Shown: positions 23,818 to 35,438, counted from the first letter of the stretch. The stretch is DNA of 64,000 nt from Bryum argenteum (GCA_037043015.1 CM073326.1:13276345-13340344), one strand, 5' to 3'. Numbers and translations: made by a program. Notes: generated by a model from the sequence alone, not told the origin.

Positions 23818-26800
23818 TCATACTTTAAAAATCACACGGCCTAGCCTCACATCAATCACTACATACCCCTCCTTAGCCGATGCTTTCTGCGCTCCATCCA
23901 CTTTCATCAAGTTTTGTAGTGGCCGAGGACCTTTCCAGTGCATATTGGCCCATTTCTTCACTTTCTCGGCCTCCTCATCACGATTCGGAAATTTGGCTAC
24001 GATATCGGCATACCGAGCTTTGTGTCAACAAAAACCATTTCATTGGTTAGTCCAATATACTCCAATTAAGGGTAGCATATCCCAAAAGAACCTTGAAGCA
24101 TTCTCTTTTGTATTCGGTTTCAAAAAGACATTAGTTTTCAGATTTGAAGTTCGATGAAAGATTCGGCTGGAGGAAGTTTACAACATCTGGGTGAAAGTTC
24201 CAGACAAAAAGAATCAGATACATCCGTACCTCTTGAAAGTGCCATAACATCAACGAGGTCAACAAGTTTTCCTGTGTCTTAAACACAACAAAAGATGCAA
24301 TCAGAATCATGAAGTCGATTTTGGAGCTCATGGCCACATTTGAGCAGTTCACTGAAAGAATTCTTCACAGTAGCTTAGACACAAAATTATATTTTTTGGC
24401 AATACAGCAATGACCAATGAATTCAGCACGATAGCATTGCCATAACGAGCATCTACCTGGAACATCCACGCTTGGGCTTCCCAAGTAATCTTGACAGCGT
24501 CGGTATAAACCCTGCAAGATGATCATTGCATTTCCATTTGGAGTATATACATATGAGGCCATGAAAGGATCAATCTTATACTCTACTATTGAGTCGATGG
24601 AAAAGAGCAAGAAAAATGAGGACATTACAACAGTCAAATATGTCGAAGTGACTGAAGCACTTACCTCTGCGATGATAAAGCTATCGCCACTCCCTTTGGT
24701 TATTCCTCTGCGTGCGTACACATCAGCAAGGCACGCTAAGATTGTGCCCACTCTTGCATGCCTGTCACCTGCCAGAAAAATAAATGTCAAGAATGTCATC
24801 GTGTTGGACAATTTAGTGGCGGTAGCCTCGGTCCATCTTTGCGCTTCCCCCAAATAAAAAGCAGCTCAACTCACCATTAATCTTCTCTGCTAAACTTAAT
24901 GCCTCCGTAATTTTCCCTTCTGCTTCTTCTAAATCTCTGAGCGCATGTCAACACCATTCTTCAAAGTCAGCTGTCACGTATCACTCCAATTCGGTAACAT
25001 ACTAGTGAATGCGGAAATACCCAGAAATCATCGCACAAAGCCTCACCATGTGTAGCTCAATACCTTCTATTGGGTAATGAGCTGTAAGAGAGAGGTTTCA
25101 TACCCTTTGTGAGTAGCAAGCTGCCCTAAGCCCGCTAGAGCCCCAACATGAACTTCGTCAGGATGCATAGCAACTGAAGCATAAGTCGTCTCACTAGTAT
25201 CTTTTGAGTTTCGGATGATCGCGATTGTTTTCTTATAGATCTCGCCAGCGAGTTCCAAGGCGCCTCCCACATGAGCACACTCAGCAATGCTCAACATTGC
25301 GGCAGCTGATCCAAACATACCGAGCTACAGTCAGTTTCTTGAGCAGATAATAAGGCTGTTAAGGAGACGAAAGGGTGATTATTTTCACGACAATCAAGAG
25401 GTATGACAAAATATAGTCTCACCAACCCCAGCTGTCCGGCGAGAATTTTCTCCCAACCATGTAGGAACATCTTGAAAAAGGCGTGAATCAGCTGGCACAA
25501 GAAAAGACATGAGACTTATCAAAGCCGCAGCTTACTTTGATATAACAAACCAACAGCACGTATAATTCATCTGTGCTTTGATCTCTAGTACAATGGCGAG
25601 CTGAATGGGAATCTACTGCTTAGAAGTGGGATCATACCAGCTCCACACTGGGCACATACTAATGCAGCTAGTGCTGTAACAGCTTTTCCTCGAAATTTGA
25701 GCTCCGCAAGCACTTCTTCCGGCACACTCTCGCCAGCAGCCGCAACAAGCTGGCCACAGCTGTGAGCGTACCTTAGAGCTGGCTCTTCCTGTAACAATTT
25801 GAATCAGTCTAGAATAACGCCACAGCAACACTTATTTAGAGCTAGTCACAACACGATTGGCATTATAAAGCAAACTAAACATACTCACATAGGTGTACAA
25901 AACCGAAACAGCATTAAGAGAGGTCTCATTCAGGTTACTTGCTGCAAGCGTAGGCACAGTCCAGCTAAAGCTTCCAAGGCGGCCACTGTCAGCAAACAAA
26001 CAACACAATAAGCCCCATGAACGTGTCTCGAAGCTTTGTAGGTCATAACAGCATTGGAAAGTACCAAGTTGTGGCATACTCACCTCGAACCTCTAAACCA
26101 GCCGGTTCAAGGTCACTGACCACCTGCAAAGTCTCTACAGCGTCCGTCAATCTTCCTCTGTTGAGCATTACAAAGAAGATAATTTGTTAGAACAATCTGT
26201 AATCGAGATTTTGATAGCAAAAACAGGCCAACATTCATTTGCAGGAACTCGCACCTGTCAGCGTAAAATGTAGCCAGAATCAGCAGCACTCGGCCAGTTG
26301 CAGTGGCCGCTGAAGCTCCTTCGTTGAGGAGAAAAGTTCTCCCTTGCTCTAAAACGCGAATCGCCTCCCCATGATGTGCTTCTGCAACGCACAAATCATG
26401 TTCTCTTGAGAAAACATCAAAAACATAAATCGTATAAGCATCATAAGAAGCACACCCTATCCTCACCTCTCAACTTTCATTGCTCATAGCTCTTTCCAAA
26501 GTAATCCTTTTGCACGGAGAATGTTCAAAGGCGCTGCTACATATGGAATTGCATTGATACAGCATAGAATCGGCGAAATGGCGCACATAGCAACCCTAAT
26601 GAAGATGGAATAGAGACTCCACAGCACACCATGAGCTCAGCTTACCCTGATTCCTACAAGCGGCCGCGTACTTGATCATCTCCGTTGCAATTGCATCTAC
26701 ATCCGGCTTCGATTTTTCGCGGCTGTTGCTCCCTGCGTACCATCGCTGCTGTCTTAGGTCAACTAACCTCGCACCTTCCAATTCACAGACGTTCCGCACA

Positions 26801-26904
26801 TCCACGCTTGATCGTTGCAAAAGAGCTTCCGAGGCAGGGACTAGAGCTGAGATAGGTCTGAGAACCGCGAAAGATCTCCGCAAAGCCCGTGCAGCTGCAG
26901 CCAT
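23818..26904 (-). CDS. Organelle-targeted TPR-repeat protein, 462 aa
   Basis: Twelve exons keep phase throughout: 26646-26904, 26255-26381, 26084-26157, 25939-25985, 25660-25788, 25423-25491, 25104-25324, 24875-24936, 24665-24768, 24457-24511, 24230-24271 and 23818-24017 (1389 nt). The N-terminus MAAAARALRRSFAVLRPISA is Arg/Ala/Ser-rich without acids, as in a mitochondrial or plastid transit peptide. An in-frame ATG six codons upstream (26922) is an alternative start. The body is a chain of TPR-like helix pairs, for example EAHHGEAIRVLEQGRTFLLN, then GRLTDAVETLQVV, AECAHVGGALELAGEIYKKT, VGALAGLGQLATHKGDLEEA, then DRHARVGTILACLADVYARR and GLYRRCQDYL. The last exon (ARYADIVAKFPNRDEEAEKV, then KKWANMHW) matches what I recall of the C-terminus of plant mitochondrial TPR-like proteins of unknown partner. 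Role: protein-protein scaffold, inference. Exon 5/6 joining was chosen by phase: donor GTATGT at 25659. Confidence 0.8.
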
Positions 26905-28786
26905 CGTAGAATTCCGCTTCACTGCAGCTGATTTAACATTTCTCCTTCAAATAACAGCGCTCCTGCATGCAGCGAATGTCATCACATATCCTTTCCTTAA
27001 CCTTAACATATTCAATTCACCTCAATCCAAACATGCATAATTCATCACACACTTGTGATAAGTGATGCGATCGCAACAAGGAGCAATCGAATATGAAAAG
27101 AAAATTTGGACAATCGAAAATTGGCTTTAGAAATCAGTGAATCATATGATTTCAGACCTGTGAACAGATTCATATATGGTGCACCTTGCACAGAGGCGAT
27201 TGCAACTAAACAAGAGAATGCTCGCAATCTGACAAAAATACGAACTCAAGCAATCAAATGCACACGAGTCATACACTCCAGCAATACCTGGAGCTTTGCA
27301 GGAATCAAACCTTGTAGCGAATTTGCTGAGGAGACGATCGAGAGCATCGGAGGTCCAGTGCCCCCCGGGGAACTCATTGAGCCGTCTTCCTGTAGAGAAG
27401 ACGACGACCTCTCGGGTATACCCGGTTCGATATCTGCCTTCCCGGGTACAAATCGAATGTCGCCTTCTCCATCATCAACTATGAAGAAGATGGCGTCTGG
27501 TGTATACCCGGTTTAATATGTGCTTCCCCGGGTATATTATTGTTGTCGACTTCTCCACCTTCAGCTGTGGAGGTTGATGAGATTGATTGCAGGGTCCACA
27601 ATTGCCGCGTCTAATTTTGCCATCGACCACAATTGATGCAATCGATTTTGATGCGAACACTTTTTGTACAGGCATCTGAATTCTTGTGATTCCTTGTATC
27701 TAATTTTGTCGCGGTGAAGGTGGCATTTGGTGAGTTCGACATTGCGCAGGGGCTTCGAGTGCTCTGCATTAGGAAACCAGCTGAAATTGCTAAAACTGAT
27801 GGTATCGTTGAGCATGATTGGCTTTCCATGTACATTCTTGTTTATTTCTGTTGTTAGGGTTCCTAGAAGTTCCTCTGGCGTTTAAATTTCATCAATTTAT
27901 GGTCGTGAGAAGGTGCACGCTTCTTTTGATTTGCTGTGATCTCTTTCGCTTGGAGCCGTTAGTGCTTGGTCTCAACTGTGAAGTCATCTCGGTGCTGGAT
28001 GATGAGTTACGACACTGCGCAGTGGCTTTGAGTGCTCTGCACAAGGAAACCAGCTGAAATTGCTAATCCTGACGGCATCGTAGAGAATCAGAATGTGTTC
28101 TTTATCGTATGTGATTTGCCATGTACAGTTCTTGTTTATTATCGTTGTTAGATTTCCTCGAATTTCCTTAGAGTGCTCTGTCGCATAAGTCATGGTCTTG
28201 AGAAGGTGACCGTTTCTTTTGATTTGCTCTGTTTCGCTTGGAGCCGTAAGTGCTCAGTGTGAACCATGAAGGTAGCACGGTCCTGGATGATGTATTACGA
28301 CACTGCGCAGTGGCTTTAAGTGCTCTGCATAAGGAAACCAGCTGAAATTGCTAATCGTGACGGCATTCTAGAGAATTTGAGTATTTATCAGATCATGAGT
28401 AGTTTTCCATGGACTGTCCTTGTTTTTATTGTTGTTAGGGTCTTTATCGTAGAATTTATGTTCGTGAGAAGGTGTACGCTCCTTTGATCTGCTGTGAACT
28501 GTTATTTGTTGGAGCCACAAGTGCTTGGTTCGAACTGTGGAGGTTTTGAATAAGCTGTAAGCATTCGATTGAGTTAATGTGCGATGTTTTCACTAGAGTA
28601 CGTTGCTCCAGCTCTCTTGTACTCGAGGCTTTTCGGAGTCTTTTCGAAACTGAGGCCATTTCATGCTATAGCTCCTAGTTCAGTGATGATCTGAATTATC
28701 CTTGTATGTGCGCTTAGGAACAGAGTTGGACAATACGCAGTTTTGAAGTGGAACGATTTCATCCTTTCTTGGTTTTCCTGTAATGC
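26905..28786. other. Divergent promoter and leader region with repeats
   Basis: It lies between the TPR gene (minus) and the acyl-CoA-binding gene (plus). A two-copy motif (GTATACCCGG...GGGTA) occurs at 27412-27450 and 27501-27538. A larger degenerate repeat follows. Long open frames at 27106-27516 show no recognisable domain and are not called. Confidence 0.45.
27735..28480. repeat. Degenerate tandem repeat, three units of about 250-290 bp
   Basis: Three imperfect copies, each recognisable by GTGCTCTGCA followed within a few bases by GGAAACCAGCTGAAATTGCT, at about 27760, 28033 and 28320. Each is followed by a CATGTACA/CATGGACT block, TTGTTAGGGT and a CGTGAGAAGGTG(C/T)ACG block. The array sits immediately 5' of the acyl-CoA-binding gene, probably in its promoter or leader. 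Confidence 0.8.
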
Positions 28787-28858
28787 ATGGAGAGACTTTC
28801 GTGTATTCGATGTGTGCTGATTAGTAGGCGTGGCCCATGCAGAGAATCAGGCAATACG

Positions 28859-29338
28859 ATGAGTACACGAGACATTGAGAAAGAGTGGCGCGCAATTTCG
28901 TATTTCTTGGCAAAGGGGCCATCAGCGAGTGTGCAATACTTGAACAAAGATGTCAGAGCGCAGATGTTTGCATTGAAGGCGCAAGTACTGGATGGCGATT
29001 GTCCTCCTGGCCAAGATGGATCTCTGGCCATGGACCCAGCGCTCAGATTCAGACAGGTTAGTCAGGCTTCCCCATTGCTATCTCCTCCATTTCTACTGCA
29101 GGTTCTGATAAGAGAAAATCTGTTGCAGGAAGCCTGGAACGCCCTGAAGGGGATGTCCAGAGAGGAAGCCAAGAGGAAATACGTGGATCTACTGTCCGAG
29201 GTGTTGCCCGAATGGAAGAAATGGACCGCAGAGCATGCCCGAAATGAGGAGGAGCATGAGAGTGAGTCCGATAAGCTCGTGAAAGCCTTCAAAGCAAGAA
29301 TGGGAATCAGCAACTCTACTCAACACTCTAGGTTATAG
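28859..29338 (+). CDS. Small acyl-CoA-binding-domain protein, 135 aa
   Basis: Two exons, 28859-29056 and 29129-29338. Spliced, they read through DPALRFRQ into EAWNALKGMSREEAKRKYVD, which matches the second half of the ACB (acyl-CoA-binding) four-helix domain, where WNALKGMSxEEAxxKY is the signature. The first half (STRDIEKEWRAISYFLAKGP, then DVRAQMFALKAQVLDGDCPP) is divergent but occupies the right place and length. The C-terminus is acidic and charged (KWTAEHARNEEEHESESDKL). The protein would bind long-chain acyl-CoA esters in the cytosol. It has no visible signal peptide, membrane segment or ankyrin/kelch partner. An in-frame ATG at 28787 would add 24 residues. The intron is 72 nt and stop-free, so retention is also possible. 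Confidence 0.7.
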   Translation: MSTRDIEKEWRAISYFLAKGPSASVQYLNKDVRAQMFALKAQVLDGDCPPGQDGSLAMDPALRFRQVSQASPLLSPPFLLQVLIRENLLQEAWNALKGMSREEAKRKYVDLLSEVLPEWKKWTAEHARNEEEHESESDKLVKAFKARMGISNSTQHSRL

Positions 29339-29952
29339 CTGTACCATAATGTATATGAGGTACGTAGTCTTGGTTATGAAAGTAAGTAGTTGTGAGGATT
29401 TTCGTGCGCTGCGATTTATTCAATAAAAGCTCTCTTTTTTGTATGGAAGCCAATGACTTGGAAAACAGGAATGCATATTAGAACTCATCAACATCATTCA
29501 ACAAAGCACTTCGTAATGGGGCAACGGTAATGGGGCAGCCTCTGGGTTAGGAAGATTCGCCACACTCATCTTTGGACGCAAAGAACCAAGGATTCATCTC
29601 GTACGATTTTGTTTAACATGAAGTATCTGTAGACGAGGTTGTAGACCAAGTCATTTATCTTGGAGTTTCTTCTGCGATGATAGACAGTTTTGTTGATGTA
29701 ACAAGGCTACAAATTTGAAGTGAAGATTCAAACAGATTGAAAGATGCAGACACCATGAAGTAGTTGAAATTTTGAAGTGAATTCCCCATAAGGTGCGCTC
29801 TCTCCTTATTGTAATTGAGTGCTTGGCAGAATCTATGAGGAAAGTCTGGAGCTGGGAATATTGCAGCTCAAGCTTTGGCAAGGCAACTAAAGTCTTCTGA
29901 AACTGACGGCATGCTATTTTAACATGACAGTCATTCGACATATGGACTGAGG
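29339..29952. other. Convergent intergenic region
   Basis: 3' flanks of the acyl-CoA-binding gene and of GNAT copy A. An AATAAA-like signal (CAATAAAAG) lies at about 29421. Nothing else was recognised. Confidence 0.45.
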
Positions 29953-30498
29953 CTACTTCTCCAGGGTCTTGTCGTAGGTGATCCGATTCGTTTTCTGTCC
30001 AATAGAGTCATAAAGGCGTCGAGCAGTGGTATTGTCGTCAGCGGTGGTCCATCGCACCACATTGAGCCCCTCCTTCTTGGCCATGTCCGCGAGCTCGTTG
30101 ATGAGCGTGGTGGCGATTCCTTGCCCGCGAAACTCGGGGCGTGTGAATAGATCGTCCAAATACAGCCCCGTGGCGCCCAGTAGCGGTTGTGGCCATCGCC
30201 GATGGTGCGCTAGCCCGCCTATTACCTCCCCCTCGCCCGTCTCTGCTGCTCTCACCGCCACTAGTGCTTGCGTTACGTGGTTGGGGTCCAGGATCCATGA
30301 CCACACTGTATTGACAACCTGCCAGTCCAAGACACTTAAAAGTCTGTATTCATTTGCTACAGGATGTTCGCTGTACGATGAGGAGCTTACCTGCTCGCTG
30401 GGCGCTTGGCGGTAGAACTTGCGGTAGCCATGGTAGAGTGCGCTCCATTGCTCGTAGTCGGACGGTACGGCGGCCCGAGTGTGCCACTGCCCCGCCAT
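29953..30498 (-). CDS. GNAT-family N-acetyltransferase, copy A, 158 aa
   Basis: Two exons, 30391-30498 and 29953-30318, joined across a 72-nt intron. The GNAT fold is clear: N-terminal strand and helix (HTRAAVPSDYEQWSALYHGY), then VVNTVWSWILDPNHVTQALV, the LYLDDLFTRPEFRGQGIATT acetyl-CoA loop with RGQGIA (motif A), a helix INELADMAKKEGLNVVRWTT, and the C-terminal NTTARRLYDSIGQKTNRITY. The plan matches a bacterial- and fungal-like GNAT group in which the RLYDKV.....FIxY tail is typical. The acceptor substrate is unknown. An in-frame ATG at 30603 could add 35 residues. It is the first of three same-strand paralogues. Intron retention would insert 24 residues without a stop. Confidence 0.85.
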   Translation of the reverse strand: MAGQWHTRAAVPSDYEQWSALYHGYRKFYRQAPSEQVSSSSYSEHPVANEYRLLSVLDWQVVNTVWSWILDPNHVTQALVAVRAAETGEGEVIGGLAHHRRWPQPLLGATGLYLDDLFTRPEFRGQGIATTLINELADMAKKEGLNVVRWTTADDNTTARRLYDSIGQKTNRITYDKTLEK

Positions 30499-30839
30499 CG
30501 CAGCTGCTTCAGGAGCAGAATTCACAAGAAATCTCTTCACCTTCTGCATAAGTAGATGTTTAGAAACTGATGGACCTGGAATCAATCGACGGAGGTGATT
30601 CAAATCCCTACAAGCTCATAGTTCGTTTTAACTCTGGCAAAATCTCAATGTCGTTGAAATCGGCCTTTTTCGAATTCAGGAGCAGGAACGGGAACTAATA
30701 TAGGTCACGTAGGTAAGTGGGAGCGCAAGGAAAACTTAATAGAAATGAAAAATACGTAGGTGAGAGTGAATTGCCACTTTACTGGTCTCAGTTTTCCCGC
30801 TGATCAGGAACAACTCATTCAACGACTCGCACAAGAACC

Positions 30840-30945
30840 CACAAAGAGAGGAAAACGATTACCGACAGGTGCAGAATGCAAAGTGAATCACAGAGAGAGG
30901 AAAATTATTACCGACAGGTGCAGAATGCAAAGTGAATCATCGCAA
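30840..30945. repeat. Short direct duplication upstream of GNAT A
   Basis: The block AGAGAGGAAAA...TTACCGACAGGTGCAG, continuing AATGCAAAGTGAATCA, occurs twice in succession with a period of about 49 bp. The same GACAGGTGCAGAATGC motif recurs at about 37168 upstream of GNAT B. Confidence 0.75.
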
Positions 30946-31339
30946 GTGGCACTGATCTGGAAACGTAAGGGTGTACGTTCAACTGACCTCGACAAATTGT
31001 TGATAGGTGGACGGCACACACTAGAGAGAGTAGCGGTGAAGCCGACCGATCACCCTCTGAAGAACTAAAAATGGATCCCATAAATGGATTATATGAAGTT
31101 GCTCAACAAGAATCTTTAGCAGCGATTCTTGACCGTCTTACCCTCGAAGAATGTGTCGTCATGGTCGAGTACTGTACAGTACAGTACCTTCCAGATGATT
31201 TACGAATTCCCATCATCAACTTTGAAGCAAGTGTCGTCATGGTCAAGAACTGTACACTAAAAACTCTGAAACTCTGATAGATAGAAACTTTGGTTCCTTT
31301 CTAAGGGGCCGACGTGAATGAAGTGTCCGTTTGTAAGGC

Positions 31340-31622
31340 TAATATCCCGATGGCCACCGGACAAGTGGAAATTGGAACAATACTACTTCCCCCTCTTGAG
31401 GGTGGACACTATAACTACGCTAGTTTCTAGCCTAGTTACTAGTGCCTTGAAGATACTTGACATAGTATCCCCAAAGGACTTTGAGGTACCCATACAACAA
31501 GGTCCAAAGACCCCCCACAATAGTTGGGTGGACTATAGTGGTGAGCACCACGCCGGCATGGGGAATAGACCCACGACCTTCTCATTGGGGGCCTAAGCCC
31601 TAACCACCAAGACAAGGCTTGT
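31340..31622 (-). mobile_element. tRNA-derived SINE (Au-like), minus strand
   Basis: Read on the minus strand, the element starts CTTGGTGGTTAGGGCTTAGG (box-A region). It continues with a box-B-like GGGTCTATTCCCC and a GCCGGCGTGGTGCTCACC segment, and ends near GGCCATCGGGATATTAGCC. This order recalls plant Au-type SINEs. No clean poly-A tail or target duplication was found, so it is older than the one at 7.8 kb. Confidence 0.65.
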
Positions 31623-31636
31623 GGTGCCTCACTAAA

Positions 31637-32515
31637 CTGTACAGTACACTACCTTCTAGATGGTTTACAAATTCAGCACTGAAGGACAGTTTTCCCATCA
31701 ACTTTGAACATAGCCGTAAAGATTTCAAAACCCTAAAGTGCATCGCAACCACAATGAAGAATACTACATCTTTAATACAATTGTACACATCCATAAATCA
31801 TTTGAAGGAATATAAATTATCACAAATACTTTACACACCGTGCACAAACAAGTGTAACCTTACTTAGCTTCAAATTGAATGTTCATTCTAGCTTGCATGT
31901 ATGCTTTTCAGATACTACAGCTTATTTGTGATACATGATTTGTATCTCTTCCTCTTGTGTTGTGGTGAGGAGCAATTCTTAAAAAGCTATTGCATAGTAG
32001 ATTGATGAGTCATCCCTTAAAATCGGCAAGAGTAGTTAACATTTTTGAGCTAGGTAATTAGTGCATGAGAGATATCACTCAATTTGTCAAGCACCACCTT
32101 TCACTTTTTAATGCAACAACATTGTACGAGTGTCGGGATGACTTTGACAAGCTTTGATAGAAATTCTTCAAATACCAAGACTATTTAACTCTCTCCAGAT
32201 TGTAGCATGTAGACACTGAAAGTGATACAAATCATGCACCAAGAATGAGCTAATTAACAAACTTGTAAACTTGCAAGTTAGAATGAACATTCAAATTAAA
32301 ACAAACAATGGTGACACTTGTTTGTGCATAGTATAATTAACCGCTTATATTCCTACATTGCGACTGTGTACAATATTATTAAAGATGTAATAGTCTTCAT
32401 TGTAGTTGCGACACACTTTGCAGATCATTTTGAGTAAAACAGGCAATGTTCAAAGTTGATGGGAAAACTGTCCCTCATTGCTGAATTACTAAATCATCTG
32501 GAGGGTACTGTACAG
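31637..32515. mobile_element. Fold-back transposon with about 300-bp terminal inverted repeats
   Basis: The left arm (about 31637-31960) and the right arm (about 32223-32515) are imperfect reverse complements over nearly 300 bp, separated by about 260 bp. Anchors shared by both arms include CTGTACAGTAC at the tip, then GACAGTTTTCCCATCAACTT, and a GAATGTTCATTCTA / TAGAATGAACATTC pair. No coding sequence is visible. Long arms suggest a Mutator-like or fold-back MITE. A partial extra end (about 31172-31220) lies just outside. The element is missing from the paralogous block near 37.4-37.6 kb. Confidence 0.75.
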
Positions 32516-33628
32516 TAGCAGCAATCCTTATCCAACCCTTCTTCCTGCTATGATCGTGATCTCCTCGGAACATGCTGTGAAGGAGTCCTGTTTACCGACA
32601 ATCTGAGAAACTGCAAGGTAGGTCAAGGCCGAGCTTCCATGCACATGCATTCTGTTAATTAAAAACACCATATTCGATCAATGTTAGAATTCCAGGATCA
32701 TGGATTCCACAAATAATTAATATTCAAATGTTTACATGGTATAGATTGAAGAACTAGGTGTTTTTTTATACATGTACGTACTAGTTAGTATATACATGTG
32801 TCCTTTGGACATACCATTCTTTGCTCCCATTTTCATTCTCCATATTCCTTGTCTCTTTGACTCCTTGTTATATTATTGAAATCTAATAAACTCTTAATAA
32901 CAGTCAAATACCACTTACCAAAACTCTTCATGACGTGATTACACGACAAATAATGATGACCATGATCATGCATGTACAGATCACCAAGGACAGACAGATC
33001 GTATTCTTTTATATAGAGAGATCATGAGGTCAAGGAGAATTCCTGGCACTGGCAATATTCCCAATTGGATGAATATGCTGTTTTTCAAGCACATGACTTC
33101 TGAGTCATGTTACCAACTGCTTATTAAATAAAAACCGATTAATAACAAATGCCATGTACTGTTGGTGATCAGGAAGTGATCGGAAAGTGATCATGAGGTT
33201 TACCTTGATTCTTGTGTAAGTTCAGGAATGTCATGTAGCAGTGTACTTTGCTGGTTTCTGAGCCAATTGGGTGGGTTTTGGCTTCCACCAATAACCGAGA
33301 ATGCATGGCAACCACCACCACCTTTAGAAAGGGATATAACCTCAATCTGTTTGGAAGCGGCACACGTATTTTCTAGTTCAATAGAAAATGAATATCTATC
33401 ACTCAACTTCGGCACTAGGGCATAAACATCGCTTCGCATAACGGTGCTATATGCTGAGCTAAACTAAATTTACATCAACTTGTGCCCACGTACCCCTTGT
33501 GTGACAAGATTACTTTCTCTATAAATAAAGGTGGTTCAGTGACCACTATTTTATACTTTTTGTCTTACAGTGGAGGTTGCATGTCTAGTAGTAGTGGTTC
33601 ATTTTTTTCTATTTTTCTTTTGTCAAGT

Positions 33629-34606
33629 TTAACCCCTAAACGTCCCAGCCTATTTTTAGCAGAAAAGCACAACTCTAGAATTCGTCATAGATGAAAATGA
33701 AGAGAAGCTATTAAGATCTCAACCGTACAAACTTGTAATGGACTTATCGAAGATCATGTGGACCAAAATATGAGTCATGAGGCCTTATAGATCGAGAGAT
33801 CATAACATAATAATACTAAAAACAAACTGCAAAATTTCTTCATTTTCACTTTGAGGTGGAAATGCTACCAATATACCCATTGCAATGAAAACATCACCAA
33901 CTAGAAAGATGTTCACCTTCATCTTAAGAAGTCCTTTACCCAAAAAGAATTCATCAAAATTTTTTTTGGCTCAAATAAAAGCCATGCAGTGGTAAAAACT
34001 GCCGAACATTTTACAAAGGAAAAATAGTACAAAATTGGACCCTTTGCATTCAATTTCATGCCTTATCTTCAAAACATCTTCGATCTTGTTGAGGTTTCTA
34101 CCACTTAGACTAGACTCTAATTGGAGGCTATCCCAAAAAATTAAGTTGAAATCCAACGGTGGATGAAGGAGATATAGCTCCTCAAATATCATCCATTTGC
34201 TCACTTTTTTTGTTGACAAAACATCATTGCAAATCCAATAGCAAAATCATTGGGATCAAAAAACTTCTCACTACAAAGTTGTTAAGAATCACCTTAAGAT
34301 CATGACCATGAAAAAAAAAATCATTAAAAACTATTTTTAGTTTCACATAATTGGCTTGCAATGGTGATACATGCCCCGTGCTTGGAAACCCAAAAACAAG
34401 AGCTGTCTTCACTAAAGTGCATTTCATTAATTCATACTTTATTGTATGGGCTTGAAAATTTTACAACACAAACTAGACTTGATTTGGAACCTAACCCAAG
34501 TGATTTCATCCAAAACGGACCTCGGATGAAGAAGATATGGCTATTCAAAGTTTCTGCCCTCCATCCAAAATGTAGAAAAACGACATTGGGGACGTTTAGG
34601 TGTTAA
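33629..34606. mobile_element. TTAA-flanked MITE, copy 3 (978 bp)
   Basis: TTAA then CCCCTAAACGTCCC on the left and GGGGACGTTTAGGTG then TTAA on the right. The interior is non-coding and closely related to the copy ending at 43658. The segment GTACAAACTTGTAATGG near 33728 is the empty-site equivalent of the CACTA insertion at 42471. Confidence 0.7.
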
Positions 34607-35438
34607 TACACATAGCATAGTGTTTGGTGATAGTGTTAAGTTGCTGAGGGTATTTCTTGTGATTATTTTTGGCATGAGTGTAAAAATTCTTCATAATTAG
34701 ATGGGATGTATGTGGATGCTCTAGCTCTTCCCGTAATAACTATTAGTGACTCTACCATTCAACCTTTATATTTAATGTCATCAATGAGAAGTTGATACTT
34801 TCCTACTTTTCTATTTATACTTTCTGGTGAAAATAACAGACACTACCTACTTAGAACTTTCAACTGACTTTGGTCTCTATTCAGAGGAACGCTCGTAGGC
34901 GCAACTATCACTGAAATGGTAATAGTACAAATATGGGCAGCCTAGACTACAGTCCGGGAAGTTCTAGAGGTCATCCGGTTAATATCCTTTACTTCACATG
35001 ATTATCCGGTAATTCTAATTGATACCCGCGTTATAAGTGGGTGACACCCATGTGATAACACTGTGATACCGGGGTTTATCCTCAACCGTCAAAAACCCCA
35101 AACCTTGAAACTCAATTCGGAAATTTTCAAAATCAAAATCACATCCCGATACTTCCCCGGTTCATTCAGAGGGGAGATAGGAGGCTTTCCCACTTCTGGA
35201 AGTGGAAATTCTGAAGGTCCTTCCCTTCTGACACATGGAGAATGACTATACCCATGTTTGTCTGATATGACAACCATGACTATACCACATGGTTAATTGC
35301 ATTTTCTTATTTCTCGAAGAGGGAATGATCCAATTTTTGCCAGGTTGTCAACTGGGCAGGAGAAGTGGGAAAAAGAGGGGTAATATTTTTACTTATTTCG
35401 AGGAGAAAAAGGCTCCTATGTTCCTGGACTATTGTAGA

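Larger units (their letters stand above)
31071..33440. other. Upstream part of duplicated block A (possible gene relic)
   Basis: Short stretches match the region 37380-37960 upstream of GNAT B. These are GATTCTTGACCGTCTTACCC at 31131 against GATCCTTGACCGTCTCCGAC, and TTTTACCGACAA...GAGCTTCCA at 32590-32640 and 37575-37618. The last is a minus-strand stretch at 33200-33360 that reads CHAFSVIGGS. The minus-strand piece and the ILDRL piece hint at a former gene, possibly F-box-like, but no intact frame survives. The SINE and fold-back element are inserted here. Confidence 0.45.

Noticed and set aside
24365-24456. Read-through of TPR exon 10 to an early stop
   Set aside because: Splicing at 24456 into 24230-24271 and 23818-24017 restores a family-like C-terminus with correct phases.
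27106-27516. 136-codon frame upstream of the acyl-CoA-binding gene
   Set aside because: No recognisable domain, overlaps repeats and the divergent promoter, and codon pattern is not gene-like.
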